Origin: Chiayiivirga flava
GTDB taxonomy: Bacteria > Pseudomonadota > Gammaproteobacteria > Xanthomonadales > Xanthomonadaceae
Length of the DNA stretch: 64,000 nucleotides
Direction of reading: 5' to 3'
Assembly (NCBI RefSeq): GCF_014202825.1
Contig: NZ_JACHHP010000003.1
Location: forward strand, 332,229-396,228
The notes beneath the pieces are model-generated. The model was not told the DNA's origin and made no database searches. It saw only the letters and a program-made list of their open reading frames with translations. This document shows positions 26,990 to 37,861 of this stretch, in pieces. The position numbers and the translations under genes were made by a program. Each line of letters begins with the position of its first letter. The first letter of the stretch is position 1.

Positions 26990-27771
26990 CGCACCAGCGA
27001 GCGTTCGCTGCGGTCGATGAAATCGAGCATCGTGCGCACGTCCGGCGCCGTTTCCGCGGCGATGGCCAGCTGCGTGCGCGCCTCCGCCAGCGGCAGTCCG
27101 GCCTTGTAGATGGTGCGGTAGGCACGCTTGATCGACTGGATGCGCTCGGGTGCGAAACCGCGGCGCTTGAGGCCTTCGGAGTTGATGCCGTGCGGCTCGG
27201 CATAGACGCCGGCCACGGTCACGAACGGCGGCACATCGCGGTTGATGACGCTGCCCATCGAGGTGAACGCGTGCGCACCCACCTTGCAGAACTGGTGCAC
27301 GAGGGTGAAGCCGCCGAGGATCACGTAGTCCTCCACCACCACGTGCCCGGCGAGTGACGAGGCATTGGCGAACACGGTGTTGTTGCCCACCACGCAATCG
27401 TGCGCGATGTGCACGTAGGCCATCAGCCAGTTGTCGTTGCCGATGCGGGTGATGCCGTCGTCGTCCACCGTGCCGCGGTTGAAGGTGCAGAACTCGCGGA
27501 TCGTGTTGCGATCGCCGATGACCAGTTCGGTGCGCTCGGCGTGGAATTTCTTGTCCTGCGGATCGCCGCCGATGGCGGAGAACGAATAGAACCGGTTCTC
27601 GCGGCCGATCTTCGTCGGCCCCTCGATCACCACGTGCGAGGCGATGTGCGTGCGATCGCCGATCTCCACGTCCGCGCCGATGACGCAGAACGGGCCGATG
27701 TGCACGTCCTCGCCCAGCTGCGCGGCCGGGTCGACCTGGGCGCTCGGATGGATCTGGGTGCCGGAGGCCAT
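26986..27771 (-). CDS. lpxA: UDP-N-acetylglucosamine acyltransferase
   Basis: Transfers a hydroxyacyl chain from acyl carrier protein to UDP-GlcNAc, the first step of lipid A synthesis. The 261-residue product (E. coli 262) is a left-handed beta helix with hexapeptide repeats from residue 6 on. It includes the general base His124 ([10 protein letters not shown]), the [11 protein letters not shown] segment and a helical C-terminus ([21 protein letters not shown]). The start overlaps the fabZ stop (TGATG on the minus strand) and its stop overlaps the preferred lpxB start. Confidence 0.98.
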   Translation of the reverse strand: MASGTQIHPSAQVDPAAQLGEDVHIGPFCVIGADVEIGDRTHIASHVVIEGPTKIGRENRFYSFSAIGGDPQDKKFHAERTELVIGDRNTIREFCTFNRGTVDDDGITRIGNDNWLMAYVHIAHDCVVGNNTVFANASSLAGHVVVEDYVILGGFTLVHQFCKVGAHAFTSMGSVINRDVPPFVTVAGVYAEPHGINSEGLKRRGFAPERIQSIKRAYRTIYKAGLPLAEARTQLAIAAETAPDVRTMLDFIDRSERSLVR

Positions 27772-28247
27772 CACGGACCCCGTTCGGCGCAGAGGATTTC
27801 GGCGCCGGCCACTTCCTCGCCGTCGACCAGCGCGCGGCACACGTATTGGCCCATGCGGCGCAGCATGCGCTTCTGCTCCACTTCGAGCGAAAGCTGGTCG
27901 CCCGGCACCACGATACGCGAGAACCGCGCCTTGTCCACCTTCACGAGGTAATACAGCGGCTTTTCCTCGTCCGCCGGGCGGGGCGGGTTGGATAGCTGGG
28001 TCAGCAGGCCGGCGGCCTGCGCCATCGCCTCGATGATCAGCACGCCGGGCATGATCGGGTGGCCGGGGAAATGGCCCTGGAAAAACGGCTCGTTCAGCGT
28101 GACGTTCTTGATCGCGCGCAGGCGCCTGTGCGGTTCGATCTCCACCACGCGGTCGACCAGCAGGAACGGGTAGCGGTGCGGCAGCAAGTCCATGATGCGG
28201 GTCACGTCCACCGGCAGCGTGGGCATTGCCGTCGTCGAATCGGTCAT
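27771..28247 (-). CDS. fabZ: 3-hydroxyacyl-ACP dehydratase FabZ
   Basis: Dehydrates 3-hydroxyacyl-ACP in fatty acid elongation and competes with LpxA for hydroxyacyl-ACP. The 158-residue product has the hot-dog fold signature with catalytic His59 (GHFPGHP) and Glu73 (IIEAMAQ), and the substrate-tunnel motif [14 protein letters not shown] near the start. GGAG lies eight bases before ATG 28247; ATG 28226 is a possible internal start. It is the first gene of this transcript here. lpxD and bamA, often upstream, are absent and an unrelated hydrolase gene takes their place. Confidence 0.97.
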   Translation of the reverse strand: MTDSTTAMPTLPVDVTRIMDLLPHRYPFLLVDRVVEIEPHRRLRAIKNVTLNEPFFQGHFPGHPIMPGVLIIEAMAQAAGLLTQLSNPPRPADEEKPLYYLVKVDKARFSRIVVPGDQLSLEVEQKRMLRRMGQYVCRALVDGEEVAGAEILCAERGP

Positions 28248-28378
28248 CGAGTGGCTCCAGGAAACGAGAGGGTCGCGCGCGGGCGCAGGGCCGGCGGCGC
28301 AGGGCCACGCATGATCGCATGCGCGGCGCCCGCGACCAACCGAACCGCCCCGCGCTGCCGGCTCCGTGCCGGGAGCCG

Positions 28379-30013
28379 CTACTTGCGCGGACTGCGCATG
28401 CGGGCGCCGTTCTGTTCCAGCACGACCGCCACGATGCGGCCACCGGCATCGCGCTCGAACACCAGCGCCGCCGGCACCACGTCCCATTCGAAGCGGTCCG
28501 GCGCGGTGTTGTGCACGGGCAGCGGCGCCTGGCCGGTGAGCTGCGCGGTCAGCACGTCGCCGACGGCGCGCACGGCGATGCTGGCGCCGGGCTGGAAGGC
28601 ACCGAAGTCGTAGTCGCCAACGTATTCGGCCAGGGCCTCAGCGCCGGGGAACAGGAACGTCGGCGCGGTGGCGTCGGTGCGGGCGATGCGCGTGTCGCGA
28701 CCGTTCTGGTGCAGGGTCACGGCGACCACCTTGCCGGCCGCGTCGCGCTCGAAGCCGAGCCGGGCGTCGACGTCGGTGTAGACGAATTCGTCGGCGCTGC
28801 GCGCGACGATCGGCAGGAAGGTCTGGCCGGTGAGCCGCGCGCGCAGGCCGTCGTCGACGCGCACGATGGTGAGCCGCGCGTCGGGCGAGAGCGTGTAGAC
28901 GCCGGTGTAGTCGTCGAGCGATTCGGTCGGGATCGCAATGCCTTCGGCCACCGGCGCCAGCGTGTCCTCGGCGAGGCTCGCGAGCCAGGCGTCGGGATCG
29001 GCCTTGGCGTTGCTTGCGAGCAGCAGCAGGGCGCGGTCGCTGTCCGGAAACACGCGCAGGTCGCTGCGGAAGCCGCCGGTGCCGCCGTTGTGCCACAGCG
29101 CAGGCTCGCCGCCGATGCGTGTGTGCACGATGGCGAGCCCGGATTTGCCGCCCGGTGCGTCCGCGTACGGCCCGACGAAACTCGCCCACACCGGTCGCAG
29201 CGGGCCATCGGCGCCCGCGAGCAAGGCGTCGGCGAAGCGCGCCATGTCGGCCGCGGTGGAGCGCAGCGCGCCGGCGCCGGCGAGGCTCGCGAAGGTCCAG
29301 TGCGGTGCTTTCGATGTGCCGTCCCAGCCCTGGGCCAGGCGGGCGGTGCGTTCGCTGTCGAGGGTTTGGGCGGTGTCGGGCATGCCGAGCGGCGTGGCGA
29401 TCTTTTCGCTCACGAGCGCCGCCCAGGACGTGCCGTAGGCGCGTTCGAGCACCACGCCGAGCACTCCGATGCCGAGGTTCGAGTACGCCGAGGCGCACGG
29501 TGCCGGCGTGTCGATGGTCGCCGACGCGAGGTAGGCGAACAGGCGGGTGTCGTCGTAGTGCGCGTACGGGTCGGCCTGGTCCGCGTCGACGAACAGGTTG
29601 GACGGCAGGCGCGGCAGGCAGGAGGTGTGCGTGGCCAGCTGCTGCAACGTGATGGCACCGACGTCGCCGTCGTCGAACTCGACCGGCAGACGCTGCGCCA
29701 GCGTGTCGCCGAGGGCGAGTTTGCCTTCGTGCACCGCGTGCGCGAGCAGCAGCCCGGTGAACACCTTGCTGATCGAGCCGATCTCGAATTCGACGGCCTC
29801 GGGCGCCACCGGTGCGGTCGATGCGATGTGCGGGTCGCCGCCGAGCGCGAACTGCCACGCGCCGTCGCGTTTTTCGGCAAGAACCACAGCGCCGTTGCCC
29901 TGCGCGTTGGCCCAGGCGGTGGCGTGTTCGGCGAGTTCGGTGTCGGCAGCCGCGGCGGTCTGGCACAGGGCCAGCGCGAACAGCGGTGCGGCGAGACGAT
30001 GCGATGTGCGCAT
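28379..30013 (-). CDS. Exported serine hydrolase, class C beta-lactamase-like
   Basis: Secreted serine hydrolase of the penicillin-binding-protein/AmpC-like superfamily (544 residues; signal peptide 1-23, ending AAAAD). The catalytic serine is in SISK (Ser80, Lys83), the second motif is YSN (177-179), and the third is HNG (308-310) in place of KTG. After the roughly 360-residue catalytic domain come about 170 residues of beta-rich sequence in two similar halves ([18 protein letters not shown] and [19 protein letters not shown]), as in esterase or peptidase members with a C-terminal lipocalin-like part. Substrate is not determined; an esterase or D-amino acid peptidase is as likely as a beta-lactamase. 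Confidence 0.9.
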   Translation of the reverse strand: MRTSHRLAAPLFALALCQTAAAADTELAEHATAWANAQGNGAVVLAEKRDGAWQFALGGDPHIASTAPVAPEAVEFEIGSISKVFTGLLLAHAVHEGKLALGDTLAQRLPVEFDDGDVGAITLQQLATHTSCLPRLPSNLFVDADQADPYAHYDDTRLFAYLASATIDTPAPCASAYSNLGIGVLGVVLERAYGTSWAALVSEKIATPLGMPDTAQTLDSERTARLAQGWDGTSKAPHWTFASLAGAGALRSTAADMARFADALLAGADGPLRPVWASFVGPYADAPGGKSGLAIVHTRIGGEPALWHNGGTGGFRSDLRVFPDSDRALLLLASNAKADPDAWLASLAEDTLAPVAEGIAIPTESLDDYTGVYTLSPDARLTIVRVDDGLRARLTGQTFLPIVARSADEFVYTDVDARLGFERDAAGKVVAVTLHQNGRDTRIARTDATAPTFLFPGAEALAEYVGDYDFGAFQPGASIAVRAVGDVLTAQLTGQAPLPVHNTAPDRFEWDVVPAALVFERDAGGRIVAVVLEQNGARMRSPRK

Positions 30014-30178
30014 GACGGGCTCTCCTTCGGGACGGATTCCGGACGTTGCCTTGCATGCAAGTGTGACCGCTCGGGCGGACGCTGTCGTGCGATGGTTTGG
30101 AGGAGAGTAGCGACACCGCGCAGGCGCGTCGCGCCAAGCGGACGCCTCGGGATCGCCCGCGCATCGATCCGCGACCCG

Positions 30179-30919
30179 TCAGAAGCTCATGAACATCCCG
30201 CCGTTCACCGGCAGCAGCGCACCGGTGATGTAGCCGGCGTCTTGCTCGCACAGGAACGACACCACCCGTGCGATGTCGTCGGGACTGCCGACGCGGCCCA
30301 CCGGAATGGCCGCGACGATCTGGTCGCGGATGTCGCTGCGCATTGCGCGCGTCATGTCGGTGTCGACGTAACCGGGCGCGACGCAGTTCACCGTCACGCC
30401 GTGCCGCGCCACCTCGCGCGCGAGAGACATGGTGAACCCGTGCATGCCGGCCTTCGCCGCCGCGTAGTTCGTCTGGCCGAACTGGCCGGTCTGCGCGTTC
30501 ACAGAGCTGATGTTGACGATGCGGCCGAAGCCGCGCTCGCTCATGCCCGGCACCACGGCGCGGCACAGGTGGAACACGGCGTCGAGGTTGATGCGCAGCA
30601 CGTCATCCCACTGCGCGCGCTCCATTTTCACCAGGCGCGCGTCGCGGGTAATGCCGGCAGCGTTGACCAGCACGTCGACCGGGCGGTGGCGTGTGCCGAT
30701 GTCGGCGATCAGTCGTTCGCAGTCGTCCGCGTCGCCGACATCGCCGGGTTCGAACGCGACCGGCAATCCGGCGAGGCCGTCGAGGAAGGCGTCGACACGC
30801 TCGGGATCGCCGCCCAGATCGGTCGCCACCACGCGGTGGCCCGCCTCCGCCAGCCGCCGGCAGATCTGCGTGCCGATGCCACCGATGCCGCCGCTGACCA
30901 CGGCGAGGCGTTGCGTCAT
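30179..30919 (-). CDS. phbB: Acetoacetyl-CoA reductase (SDR), copy 1
   Basis: Short-chain dehydrogenase of 246 residues, of the NADPH-dependent acetoacetyl-CoA reductase type that makes 3-hydroxybutyryl-CoA for polyhydroxyalkanoate. The cofactor motif is SGGIGGIG (residues 9-16). VLVNAAGITRDARLVKM, the serine in NISSVN, the catalytic NYAAAKAGMHGF and the closing GYITGALLPVNGGMFM are typical. FabG is the alternative, but the neighbouring phaR favours a PHA role. It is paralogous to the gene at 31853-32593. Confidence 0.88.
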   Translation of the reverse strand: MTQRLAVVSGGIGGIGTQICRRLAEAGHRVVATDLGGDPERVDAFLDGLAGLPVAFEPGDVGDADDCERLIADIGTRHRPVDVLVNAAGITRDARLVKMERAQWDDVLRINLDAVFHLCRAVVPGMSERGFGRIVNISSVNAQTGQFGQTNYAAAKAGMHGFTMSLAREVARHGVTVNCVAPGYVDTDMTRAMRSDIRDQIVAAIPVGRVGSPDDIARVVSFLCEQDAGYITGALLPVNGGMFMSF

Positions 30920-31016
30920 TGCTGCGCTCCGGAATGCGAAACGGGGAATTTATTGCGGCACAGCGCCATGTGTTGCGGCGCAAGGTGCCCGCCGCGGCGG
31001 GGCGGGCGGGGCGCGG

Positions 31017-31502
31017 TCAGCGCGTCGACTTCGGTGGCGGTTTTGCGCCGGTGCCGGCGGCCGGGATCGAGCCCACGAGGCCCTGCTGGAACGACTTCCA
31101 CAGATCCAGGTTGCGCTCGGTGAGCTGGTTCAGCATCGACCACGGCGTCTGGCCGAGCAGGTTGTTGAGCTGGCTGCGGAACTGGGTCTGCTGCTCCAGG
31201 AACATCTCCATCGATTTCTCGAGGTAGCTGCCCATGAAGCCCTGCAGCGAGTCGCCGTAGAAGCGGATGATCTGGGTCAGCAGCTGGGTCGAGAACATCG
31301 GCTGCCCGCGCTCCTCGTGCTCGGCGATGATCTGCAGCAGCACGGTGCGGGTGAGGTCTTCGCCGGTCTTGGCGTCACGCACCTCGAAGGTCTCGCCGTC
31401 CACGATGAGCTGGCGCACGTCCTCCAGCGTGATGTAGCTGGAGATCTCGGTGTCGTACAGACGCCGGTTCGGGTATTTCTTGATGACGCGGACTTGTGCC
31501 AT
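31017..31502 (-). CDS. phaR: Polyhydroxyalkanoate synthesis repressor PhaR
   Basis: Binds polyhydroxyalkanoate granules and DNA, repressing phasin and its own gene until polymer appears. The 161-residue product has the diagnostic N-terminal domain (VIKKYPNRRLYDTEISSYITLEDVRQLIVDGETF, residues 5-38) and the second domain (GEDLTRTVLLQIIAEHEERGQPMFSTQLLTQIIRFYG), then a helical region rich in Gln and Met. No phasin or PhaC gene is next to it. It sits between two acetoacetyl-CoA reductase genes, all on the minus strand. Confidence 0.96.
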   Translation of the reverse strand: MAQVRVIKKYPNRRLYDTEISSYITLEDVRQLIVDGETFEVRDAKTGEDLTRTVLLQIIAEHEERGQPMFSTQLLTQIIRFYGDSLQGFMGSYLEKSMEMFLEQQTQFRSQLNNLLGQTPWSMLNQLTERNLDLWKSFQQGLVGSIPAAGTGAKPPPKSTR

Positions 31503-31852
31503 GCGGAATTCCGTGGGGTCGTGTTTTGCAGCGCGTCAGGAAATTCGAGTGAATACTCAGGATGGCGCAGCATCACCGCTGTTGCAAGTGCGCGACGCGG
31601 CCGGACGGCGTGATTCGGCACGTCTCTCCGGGGAGAGGGAGCCCGAAGGCCGGATCAGGGTTCGGATGGCGCGAATGGATGCTGCGGTCGTTCTGCACGA
31701 GGCTGCAGCACGCATGCGGCTGCGAGGTTTGCGTCCTTGCAGTGGACGACGATCACGCAGGATGCGCCGTCTCGTCCTTCCGGACCCTCACCCCAACCCC
31801 TCTCCCGACGGGAGAGGGGCTTGGATCGGCGGCTTGCGATGCGAGGGCCGGA
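31503..31852. repeat. Intergenic region with inverted REP-like palindromes
   Basis: 350 bases without a credible gene. It holds a variant of the palindrome family in head-to-head arrangement: 31624-31660 (CTCTCCGGGGAGAGGGAGCC...) and 31785-31819 (CCCTCACCCC, then CTCTCCCGACGGGAGAGGGG). The remaining sequence between them shows nothing recognisable; the part next to 31502 must carry the phaR promoter and leader, but no clear hexamers stand out. Confidence 0.8.
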
Positions 31853-32593
<741 letters not shown>

Positions 32594-32679
32594 GTGTTCC
32601 CTCCCAGGAAATGTCGGCACGCTCGTGGCGGCGCGCTCGGCGGCATTCTACATCGGGCGGTCGGGGGGCGACTGCCGCA

Positions 32680-33558
32680 TCAGGATGCGACGGCGCTGCG
32701 GTTGGCGCGCGGAATGCGCGCCGGATCGAAATGCCGGATCGCACGCTGCAGCAGCGCGTCGACCGATGTTGCGCCGAGCACGGCCTCCGGCGCCTGCCCG
32801 AGGAAACGCCACGCCATGCACAGGGCATCGATGCGATGCTCCCGGTCGAGCGGCAGCGCATGCAGCGACTTGCCGAGCTTGGCGCCGGCGGCGTCGAGTG
32901 CGAGCGGCAGGTGCAGATAGGCGGGCGTGGGATAGCCGAGCGCGCGCTGCAGCCAGATCTGTCGCGCGGTGGAGTCGAGCAGATCGGCGCCGCGCACCAC
33001 TTCGGTGATGCCTTGCGCGGCATCGTCGACCACCACGGCCAGCTGGTACGCGTAGTAACCCTCGACCCGGCGCAGCACGAAATCGCCGACCTCGCGCCCG
33101 AGCGCCTGTCGTTGCGGACCTTGCAGGAGATCGTCGAAACCGATCCCGATGTCGGGCACGCGCGCGCGGATCGCCGCCGCACGCTGGACGTCGCCCGCGA
33201 CGCAGGCGCGATGAATGCCGTCGCCGGCAGCAAGATCGCTGCGGCTGCAGCGGCAGTCGAACGCGAGCCCGGCGGCACGCAGCCGCTGCAGTTCGGCGTC
33301 GTACAGCGCGCCGCGTGTGCTTTGCCGCAGCACCGGCTCGTCCGATTCGAAGCCGAAATCGCGCAGCGTGTCGATCTGGCCGTCGGCGGCGCCGGGAATC
33401 TCGCGCGGCGGATCCAGATCCTCGATGCGCACCAGCCACGTGCCCGCGGCCTGCCGCGCGCGCAGCCAGCTCGCAAATGCCGCGAGCAGCGAGCCGAAGT
33501 GCAGCGCACCGGTCGGCGAGGGCGCGAACCGCCCGCGGTAGCCGGCCGGCCCGCTCAC
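32680..33558 (-). CDS. gluQ: Glutamyl-Q tRNA(Asp) synthetase
   Basis: Attaches glutamate to the queuosine base of tRNA(Asp). The 292-residue product resembles the catalytic half of glutamyl-tRNA synthetase and lacks the anticodon-binding domain. [23 protein letters not shown] holds the HxGS signature, [11 protein letters not shown] follows, a zinc site is suggested by CRCSRSDL and HRAC, and the second signature is KLGKS. GTG 33558 is the start because it overlaps the stop of the EI24 gene (GTGA). A longer frame runs into that gene. In enterobacteria gluQ often follows dksA; here it follows a membrane protein gene. Confidence 0.95.
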   Translation of the reverse strand: MSGPAGYRGRFAPSPTGALHFGSLLAAFASWLRARQAAGTWLVRIEDLDPPREIPGAADGQIDTLRDFGFESDEPVLRQSTRGALYDAELQRLRAAGLAFDCRCSRSDLAAGDGIHRACVAGDVQRAAAIRARVPDIGIGFDDLLQGPQRQALGREVGDFVLRRVEGYYAYQLAVVVDDAAQGITEVVRGADLLDSTARQIWLQRALGYPTPAYLHLPLALDAAGAKLGKSLHALPLDREHRIDALCMAWRFLGQAPEAVLGATSVDALLQRAIRHFDPARIPRANRSAVAS

Positions 33559-34379
33559 GCGGCGTCGGGCGGTGCCGGCGGCGCGACAGGGGCGGGCAGG
33601 GCCGCCGCATCGGCCCGACGCAATTCCAGGCACATCGCCGTCATACCGGCGATGCCGGCCGGAATCAGCGCGAAATTCAGCACCGGTACCAGTGCACAGC
33701 CCATCGCGGCAAACCCGAAGCCGAAGAACCGCCCGGGACGGGCACGCAAGTAGGCGCGCTGGTCTCGGAACGCATAGCCCCAGTTGCCGAGCGGGTTGCC
33801 GGCAAATTCCAGCGCCAGCAGCCAGGCACCGAGCAACAGGCCGAGCGGCACCGCGAGCACGCCCACGAACGGCACCAGGCCGAGCAGGAACACGCCCGCC
33901 ACGCGCGGCAGCACGTAGCCGAGCTTGCGCAGTTCGTCCTTCAGGGCGCGCCGCATCGTGGCCGTCCAGCGTTCGCCGGCGTCCTGCGACGGCGAACTGC
34001 CGGTGAGCGCGCGTTCGACCCGGTCGGCCAGCAGGCCATTGAATGGCGCGAGCAGCAGGTTGCCGACGATGGTCGCGCTGAAGAACGCAATCACCAGCAG
34101 CACGATCGCGGTGATCGGGTACAGGATCCAGCGCAGCCAGCCGACCGCCTCGGGCAGCCAGCGGTCGAAGGCGGCGTCGAGCCCGTAAAACGCCGCCGCG
34201 GCCGCAAGGCCGAACAGCACCACGTTGCCGAGCAGCGGAATCAGCATGAAGCCGCGGATGCCCCGCCGCCCAAGCAGCGCGAACCCGCGCAGCAGGAAGG
34301 CCGGGCCGGACAACGGCTCGGCGACGAGGGCGCGCGCCGAGGCGAGCGTTGCGGCAGACGAAGCGGGGGAGGTGGTCAT
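33555..34379 (-). CDS. EI24/CysZ-like membrane protein
   Basis: 274-residue inner-membrane protein of the EI24 (etoposide-induced 2.4) family, which includes the sulfate permease CysZ. Hydrophobic segments are near residues 45-70, 85-115, 165-210 and 230-255, with the family-typical stretch [15 protein letters not shown] after the second. Cytoplasmic ends are Ala/Pro-rich. Sulfate transport is possible but not shown; no cys genes are near. Its stop overlaps the gluQ start, and it is divergent from htpX. Confidence 0.85.
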   Translation of the reverse strand: MTTSPASSAATLASARALVAEPLSGPAFLLRGFALLGRRGIRGFMLIPLLGNVVLFGLAAAAAFYGLDAAFDRWLPEAVGWLRWILYPITAIVLLVIAFFSATIVGNLLLAPFNGLLADRVERALTGSSPSQDAGERWTATMRRALKDELRKLGYVLPRVAGVFLLGLVPFVGVLAVPLGLLLGAWLLALEFAGNPLGNWGYAFRDQRAYLRARPGRFFGFGFAAMGCALVPVLNFALIPAGIAGMTAMCLELRRADAAALPAPVAPPAPPDAA

Positions 34380-34382
34380 GGT

Positions 34383-34409
34383 CTTGAATTGCTCTTGCCG
34401 GGCTATCAT
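34383..34409 (+). promoter_or_regulatory. Possible promoter of htpX
   Basis: CTTGAAT at 34383-34389 matches the heat-shock sigma32 -35 consensus CTTGAAA in six of seven bases. TATCAT follows 14 bases later (34404-34409) and could act as -10, though it fits the sigma32 CCCCATNT element poorly. Heat induction of htpX is known in enterobacteria. The spacing is too short for sigma70, so the call is tentative. Confidence 0.3.
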
Positions 34410-34460
34410 CTCACCGGACGGTCCGGACCGGACCTGCGTGACCACGGAGGCGTTACCCAC

Positions 34461-35333
34461 ATGATGCGCATTGCCCTGTTCCTTGCGACGAACCTTGCCG
34501 TGCTGGTGCTGCTGGGCATCGTCATGAGCGTGCTGCAGAACGTGTTCGGCATCCAGCTGGGCAATACCGGCAGCCTGCTCGTGTTCGCGGCCATCTTCGG
34601 CTTCGGCGGTTCCTTCATCTCGCTGGCGATGTCCAAATGGATGGCCAAGCGCAGCACCGGCGCGCAGGTCATCACCCAGCCGCGCAACGAGAGCGAGGCG
34701 TGGCTGGTCAACACCGTACGCCGCCAGGCCGAACAGGCCGGCATCGGCATGCCGGAGGTCGCGATCTACGACGCGCCCGAAATCAACGCCTTCGCCACCG
34801 GCATGAACCGGAACTCGGCGCTCGTGGCCGTGTCCACCGGCCTGCTGCGCGCGATGGACCGCGACGAGGCCGAAGCCGTGCTCGCACACGAAGTGAGCCA
34901 CGTGGCCAACGGCGACATGGTGACCATGGCACTGATCCAGGGCGTGCTGAACACCTTCGTGATCTTCCTCGCGCGCGTGGTCGGGCGCGTGATCGACGGC
35001 ATGATCAGCGGCAACCGCGACGATGGTCCGAGTTTCTTCTACTACATCATCGTGTTCGTGCTCGACATGATCTTCGGCATCCTCGCCTCGATGGTGGCGA
35101 TGTGGTTCAGCCGCTGGCGCGAGTTCCGCGCGGATGCGGGCGGTGCGAACCTCGCCGGTCGCCCGAAGATGATCGCCGCGCTGGAAAAGCTGGCCCAGAC
35201 TTACGGCCACACCACCCTTCCGGACCAGGTCCGCGCCTTCGGCATTTCCGGCGGAGTCGCGCACGGCCTGAAGAAGCTGCTGATGACGCATCCGCCGCTG
35301 GCCGAGCGCATCGCGGCGCTGCGCAACGGCTGA
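34461..35333 (+). CDS. htpX: Membrane metalloprotease HtpX
   Basis: Zinc protease of the inner membrane that helps FtsH remove misfolded membrane proteins. The 290-residue product has two N-terminal helices (about 3-24 and 36-56), the zinc site HEVSH (143-147) and two further hydrophobic segments (about 155-175 and 195-215). The second zinc-ligand region is [17 protein letters not shown] and the end is [20 protein letters not shown] lies 10 bases before ATG 34461; a second ATG is at 34464. A strong intrinsic terminator follows. Confidence 0.97.
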   Translation: MMRIALFLATNLAVLVLLGIVMSVLQNVFGIQLGNTGSLLVFAAIFGFGGSFISLAMSKWMAKRSTGAQVITQPRNESEAWLVNTVRRQAEQAGIGMPEVAIYDAPEINAFATGMNRNSALVAVSTGLLRAMDRDEAEAVLAHEVSHVANGDMVTMALIQGVLNTFVIFLARVVGRVIDGMISGNRDDGPSFFYYIIVFVLDMIFGILASMVAMWFSRWREFRADAGGANLAGRPKMIAALEKLAQTYGHTTLPDQVRAFGISGGVAHGLKKLLMTHPPLAERIAALRNG

Positions 35334-35364
35334 TCCTCACGCAACAGTGCCACTTGCCCTCTGG

Positions 35365-35391
35365 AAAAACCCGCCGACCGGCGGGTTTTTT
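35365..35391 (+). terminator. Intrinsic terminator after htpX
   Basis: AAAAACCCGCC, a GACC loop and GGCGGG followed by six T residues make an 11-pair stem with A and T tracts on either side. It starts 32 bases after the htpX stop. The flanking A tract would also allow it to work on the minus strand, though no minus gene ends here. Confidence 0.92.
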
Positions 35392-35494
35392 CTTGCTGGC
35401 GCAGGTGCGTGCTGCGGACGGACGATCGTGGCCGGACACGCCGGCGTTGGCAGGTACACGCCCACCGCCGCTGCGTTGAACGCATAATCCCCGG

Positions 35495-36856
35495 ATGGCC
35501 GAACTCCACCCCCGCCGCAGCCCGCGTCCCAGCGGCGAAGGCCTGACAGGTTTCAGCTTCGAGCGCCGTGTGCTGCTGGGCGGGCTCGCGATCGCGCTGC
35601 CGATGACGTTGCTCTGCGGGGTGCTGCTCTGGCGCAGCGGCAGCAGCGGCCTGGCATGGTCGGTGTTCGCGCTGGCGCTGGCGGCCACGCTGATCCTCGC
35701 CACGCGGCTGCGGCATCAGGTCGTCTATCCGCTGTACACCTTGTCGAACCTGCTCGAAGCGCTGCGCGAAGGCGACTACAGCCTGCGCGGCTCGCGCGGC
35801 TCGCGCCGCGACGCGATCGGCGACGTGGTCTGGGAAGTCAATACCTTGTCGCAGACGCTGCGCGATCAGCGCCTCAAGGTCGAAGAGACCAGCGCGCTGC
35901 TCGGCAAGGTCATCGCCGCGATCGACATCGGCCTGTTCAGTTTCGACGACGAACACCGCCTGCGCCTGATCAACCGGGCCGGCGAACGCCTGATCTCGCA
36001 GCGTGCCGGCGCCGCGCTCGGCCGCCCGGCCTCGGCGCTGGGCCTCGACGACCTGCTCGCGATCGACGGCAGCGCCACCCTCAAACGTGCCTTCGGCGGC
36101 AGCAGCGGACGCTGGGACGTGCGCCGCTTCACCGTGCGCGAAGGCGGCAAACCGCACGACCTGCTTGTGGTGACCGACCTGTCTCGCGCGCTGCGCGAGG
36201 AAGAACGGCAGGCCTGGCAGCGCCTCATCCGCGTGCTCGGGCACGAACTCAACAACTCGCTGGCGCCGATCAAATCGATGGCCGGGACGCTGTCGAGCAT
36301 GCTCGCGGTGCGGCCGCTGCCCGAGGACTGGAGCGAGGATGCCGAGCATGGCCTGCGCGTGATCGGCGACCGCGCCGATGCCCTCGGGCGCTTCATGGTC
36401 GGCTATTCGACGCTGGCGCGGTTGCCGCCGCCGCGACGCCAGCCGGTGGAACTCGAACCGTTGCTGCGACGGGTCGTGGCGCTGGAGCAGCGCCTACCGG
36501 TGCAACTGGGCGACGGCCCGGCGCTGACGATTTCGTTGGATCCCGACCAGATCGAGCAGGCGCTCATCAACCTCGTGAAGAACGCGGTGGAAGCCTCGTT
36601 GCCGCAGCACGGCGCCGTGGCGCTGCGCTGGTCCGGCGGCGGCGAGTCGGTGCGGATCGAGGTGCTCGACGAGGGCCTTGGCCTGAGCAGCTCGGACAAC
36701 CTGTTCGTGCCGTTTTTCACCACCAAACCCGGCGGCTCCGGCATTGGCCTCGTGCTCGCGCGCCAGATCGTGGAAGCGCACGGCGGCGCGCTGACGCTGG
36801 AGGACCGCCGCGACCGGCGCGGTTGTGTCGCGAGGATCGAACTTCCGTTGCAGTGA
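35495..36856 (+). CDS. NtrY-like sensor histidine kinase
   Basis: 453-residue membrane kinase. Two closely spaced helices (about 28-47 and 52-69) leave almost no periplasmic loop. A HAMP-like linker (VYPLYTLSNLLEALREGDYSLR), a PAS-like domain (about 130-225) and the kinase core follow. The phosphoacceptor is His250 in GHELNNSLAPIKSMAGTL; the N box is LINLVKNAVEAS; G boxes are VLDEGLGL and GGSGIGLVLARQIVEAHGG. The HELNN motif and layout match the NtrY group that partners sigma54 regulators. No response regulator gene is next to it: htpX is upstream and a secreted-protein pair downstream. Confidence 0.92.
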   Translation: MAELHPRRSPRPSGEGLTGFSFERRVLLGGLAIALPMTLLCGVLLWRSGSSGLAWSVFALALAATLILATRLRHQVVYPLYTLSNLLEALREGDYSLRGSRGSRRDAIGDVVWEVNTLSQTLRDQRLKVEETSALLGKVIAAIDIGLFSFDDEHRLRLINRAGERLISQRAGAALGRPASALGLDDLLAIDGSATLKRAFGGSSGRWDVRRFTVREGGKPHDLLVVTDLSRALREEERQAWQRLIRVLGHELNNSLAPIKSMAGTLSSMLAVRPLPEDWSEDAEHGLRVIGDRADALGRFMVGYSTLARLPPPRRQPVELEPLLRRVVALEQRLPVQLGDGPALTISLDPDQIEQALINLVKNAVEASLPQHGAVALRWSGGGESVRIEVLDEGLGLSSSDNLFVPFFTTKPGGSGIGLVLARQIVEAHGGALTLEDRRDRRGCVARIELPLQ

Positions 36857-36916
36857 GCCGTCCAAGCGCAGCCGGCGCGCCGCCCGGCGCCGCCGGTTTG
36901 CGACAGGGGTGGTCCG

Positions 36917-37861
36917 ATGACGCGTCGAATGCTGAGCATCGTGGCCGTTCTGTCGCTCGCGTGCGTGATGCTGCTGGCCGTCGACACCGGACAAGACGCG
37001 CCACGGTCCACGGCGGAAGCATCCCCGACGCAGTCGTCGAGCGCGAAAGTGGCGAGGTCCGACGCGGCAGACCACAGACGTGCGTCACTACCGGAGATAC
37101 CGCTCACGGCATTTTCGAGCAATCGCGCCACGCTCGAGGCGATGGCACGGGCCGGCAGCGCCGAAGCGGCGCAGCGCCTGGGCGACGTGCTGCGCGGATG
37201 TGCACCGGACGCAGACGGTCCGCTTGCGATCGCGGTGCATCGAAGGCTGTCCGGTCGCGACCGCGTCGGAACCCCTGGAAACCGGGACGGCGTGCAGGTC
37301 GTCGCGTTCGATCCGCAGTTCGGCGTCGACCTCGGCAACCTCGGCGTTCTGCCGCCGAACACCTACCTGATGCCCGATGAGGTCGAGCGGGTCAGCCTGT
37401 GCGACGGCGTTCGCGACTACACCGATGCCGACCGCGCCGCTGCGTACCACTGGCTGGTGCTTGCCGCCGATCTCGGCGCACCGCGCGCGATGGCGATGCG
37501 GTTCGACATCGAACTCGAACACATCGGCAGCACTGCTGCCGCTCGCATCGATCAGGCCGGTCGCCTGATCGCGCTGCGGCCACGCGCGAGTGCGATGCTG
37601 CGGCGCGCTGCCGACACCGGGAACCGGCATGCACTCGCACGCATGTCGCAGGCGCACGCAAGCGGCGACCTTGCCGCGCGAGACGACCTGCTCGCAGACG
37701 CGTACGCCGTGGCGGCCGACGAAATGTCCGCGCGGGCCGGTGCGCCCGGCACGCAGACCCTGCAACGCCTGCGCGCGGCGGGCGATGCGGTGCGGCAGGC
37801 ACAGGTGGAGGACGCCGCGCAGGCGATCCTCGCCCGCTGCTGTGCGCCGGAATCACCATGA
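36917..37861 (+). CDS. Exported Sel1-like protein, paralogue 1
   Basis: 314-residue exported protein with a signal or anchor segment at residues 6-24, followed by a Ser/Ala-rich linker. Four short helical pairs look like Sel1-type TPR repeats, for example LEAMARAGSAEAAQRLGDVLRGC, AYHWLVLAADLGAPRAMAMRF and MLRRAADTGNRHALARMSQAH. Several cysteines are present, including CC at the end. Family not further recognised. Its stop overlaps the start of the next gene (ATGA), which encodes a product of the same length and design. It follows the histidine kinase by 60 bases. Confidence 0.72.
   Translation: MTRRMLSIVAVLSLACVMLLAVDTGQDAPRSTAEASPTQSSSAKVARSDAADHRRASLPEIPLTAFSSNRATLEAMARAGSAEAAQRLGDVLRGCAPDADGPLAIAVHRRLSGRDRVGTPGNRDGVQVVAFDPQFGVDLGNLGVLPPNTYLMPDEVERVSLCDGVRDYTDADRAAAYHWLVLAADLGAPRAMAMRFDIELEHIGSTAAARIDQAGRLIALRPRASAMLRRAADTGNRHALARMSQAHASGDLAARDDLLADAYAVAADEMSARAGAPGTQTLQRLRAAGDAVRQAQVEDAAQAILARCCAPESP

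Noticed and set aside
28379-30013. Calling the serine hydrolase an antibiotic-resistance beta-lactamase
   Set aside because: SxxK and YxN are present, but the third motif is HNG and the protein carries a long C-terminal beta region, which fits esterase or peptidase relatives at least as well.
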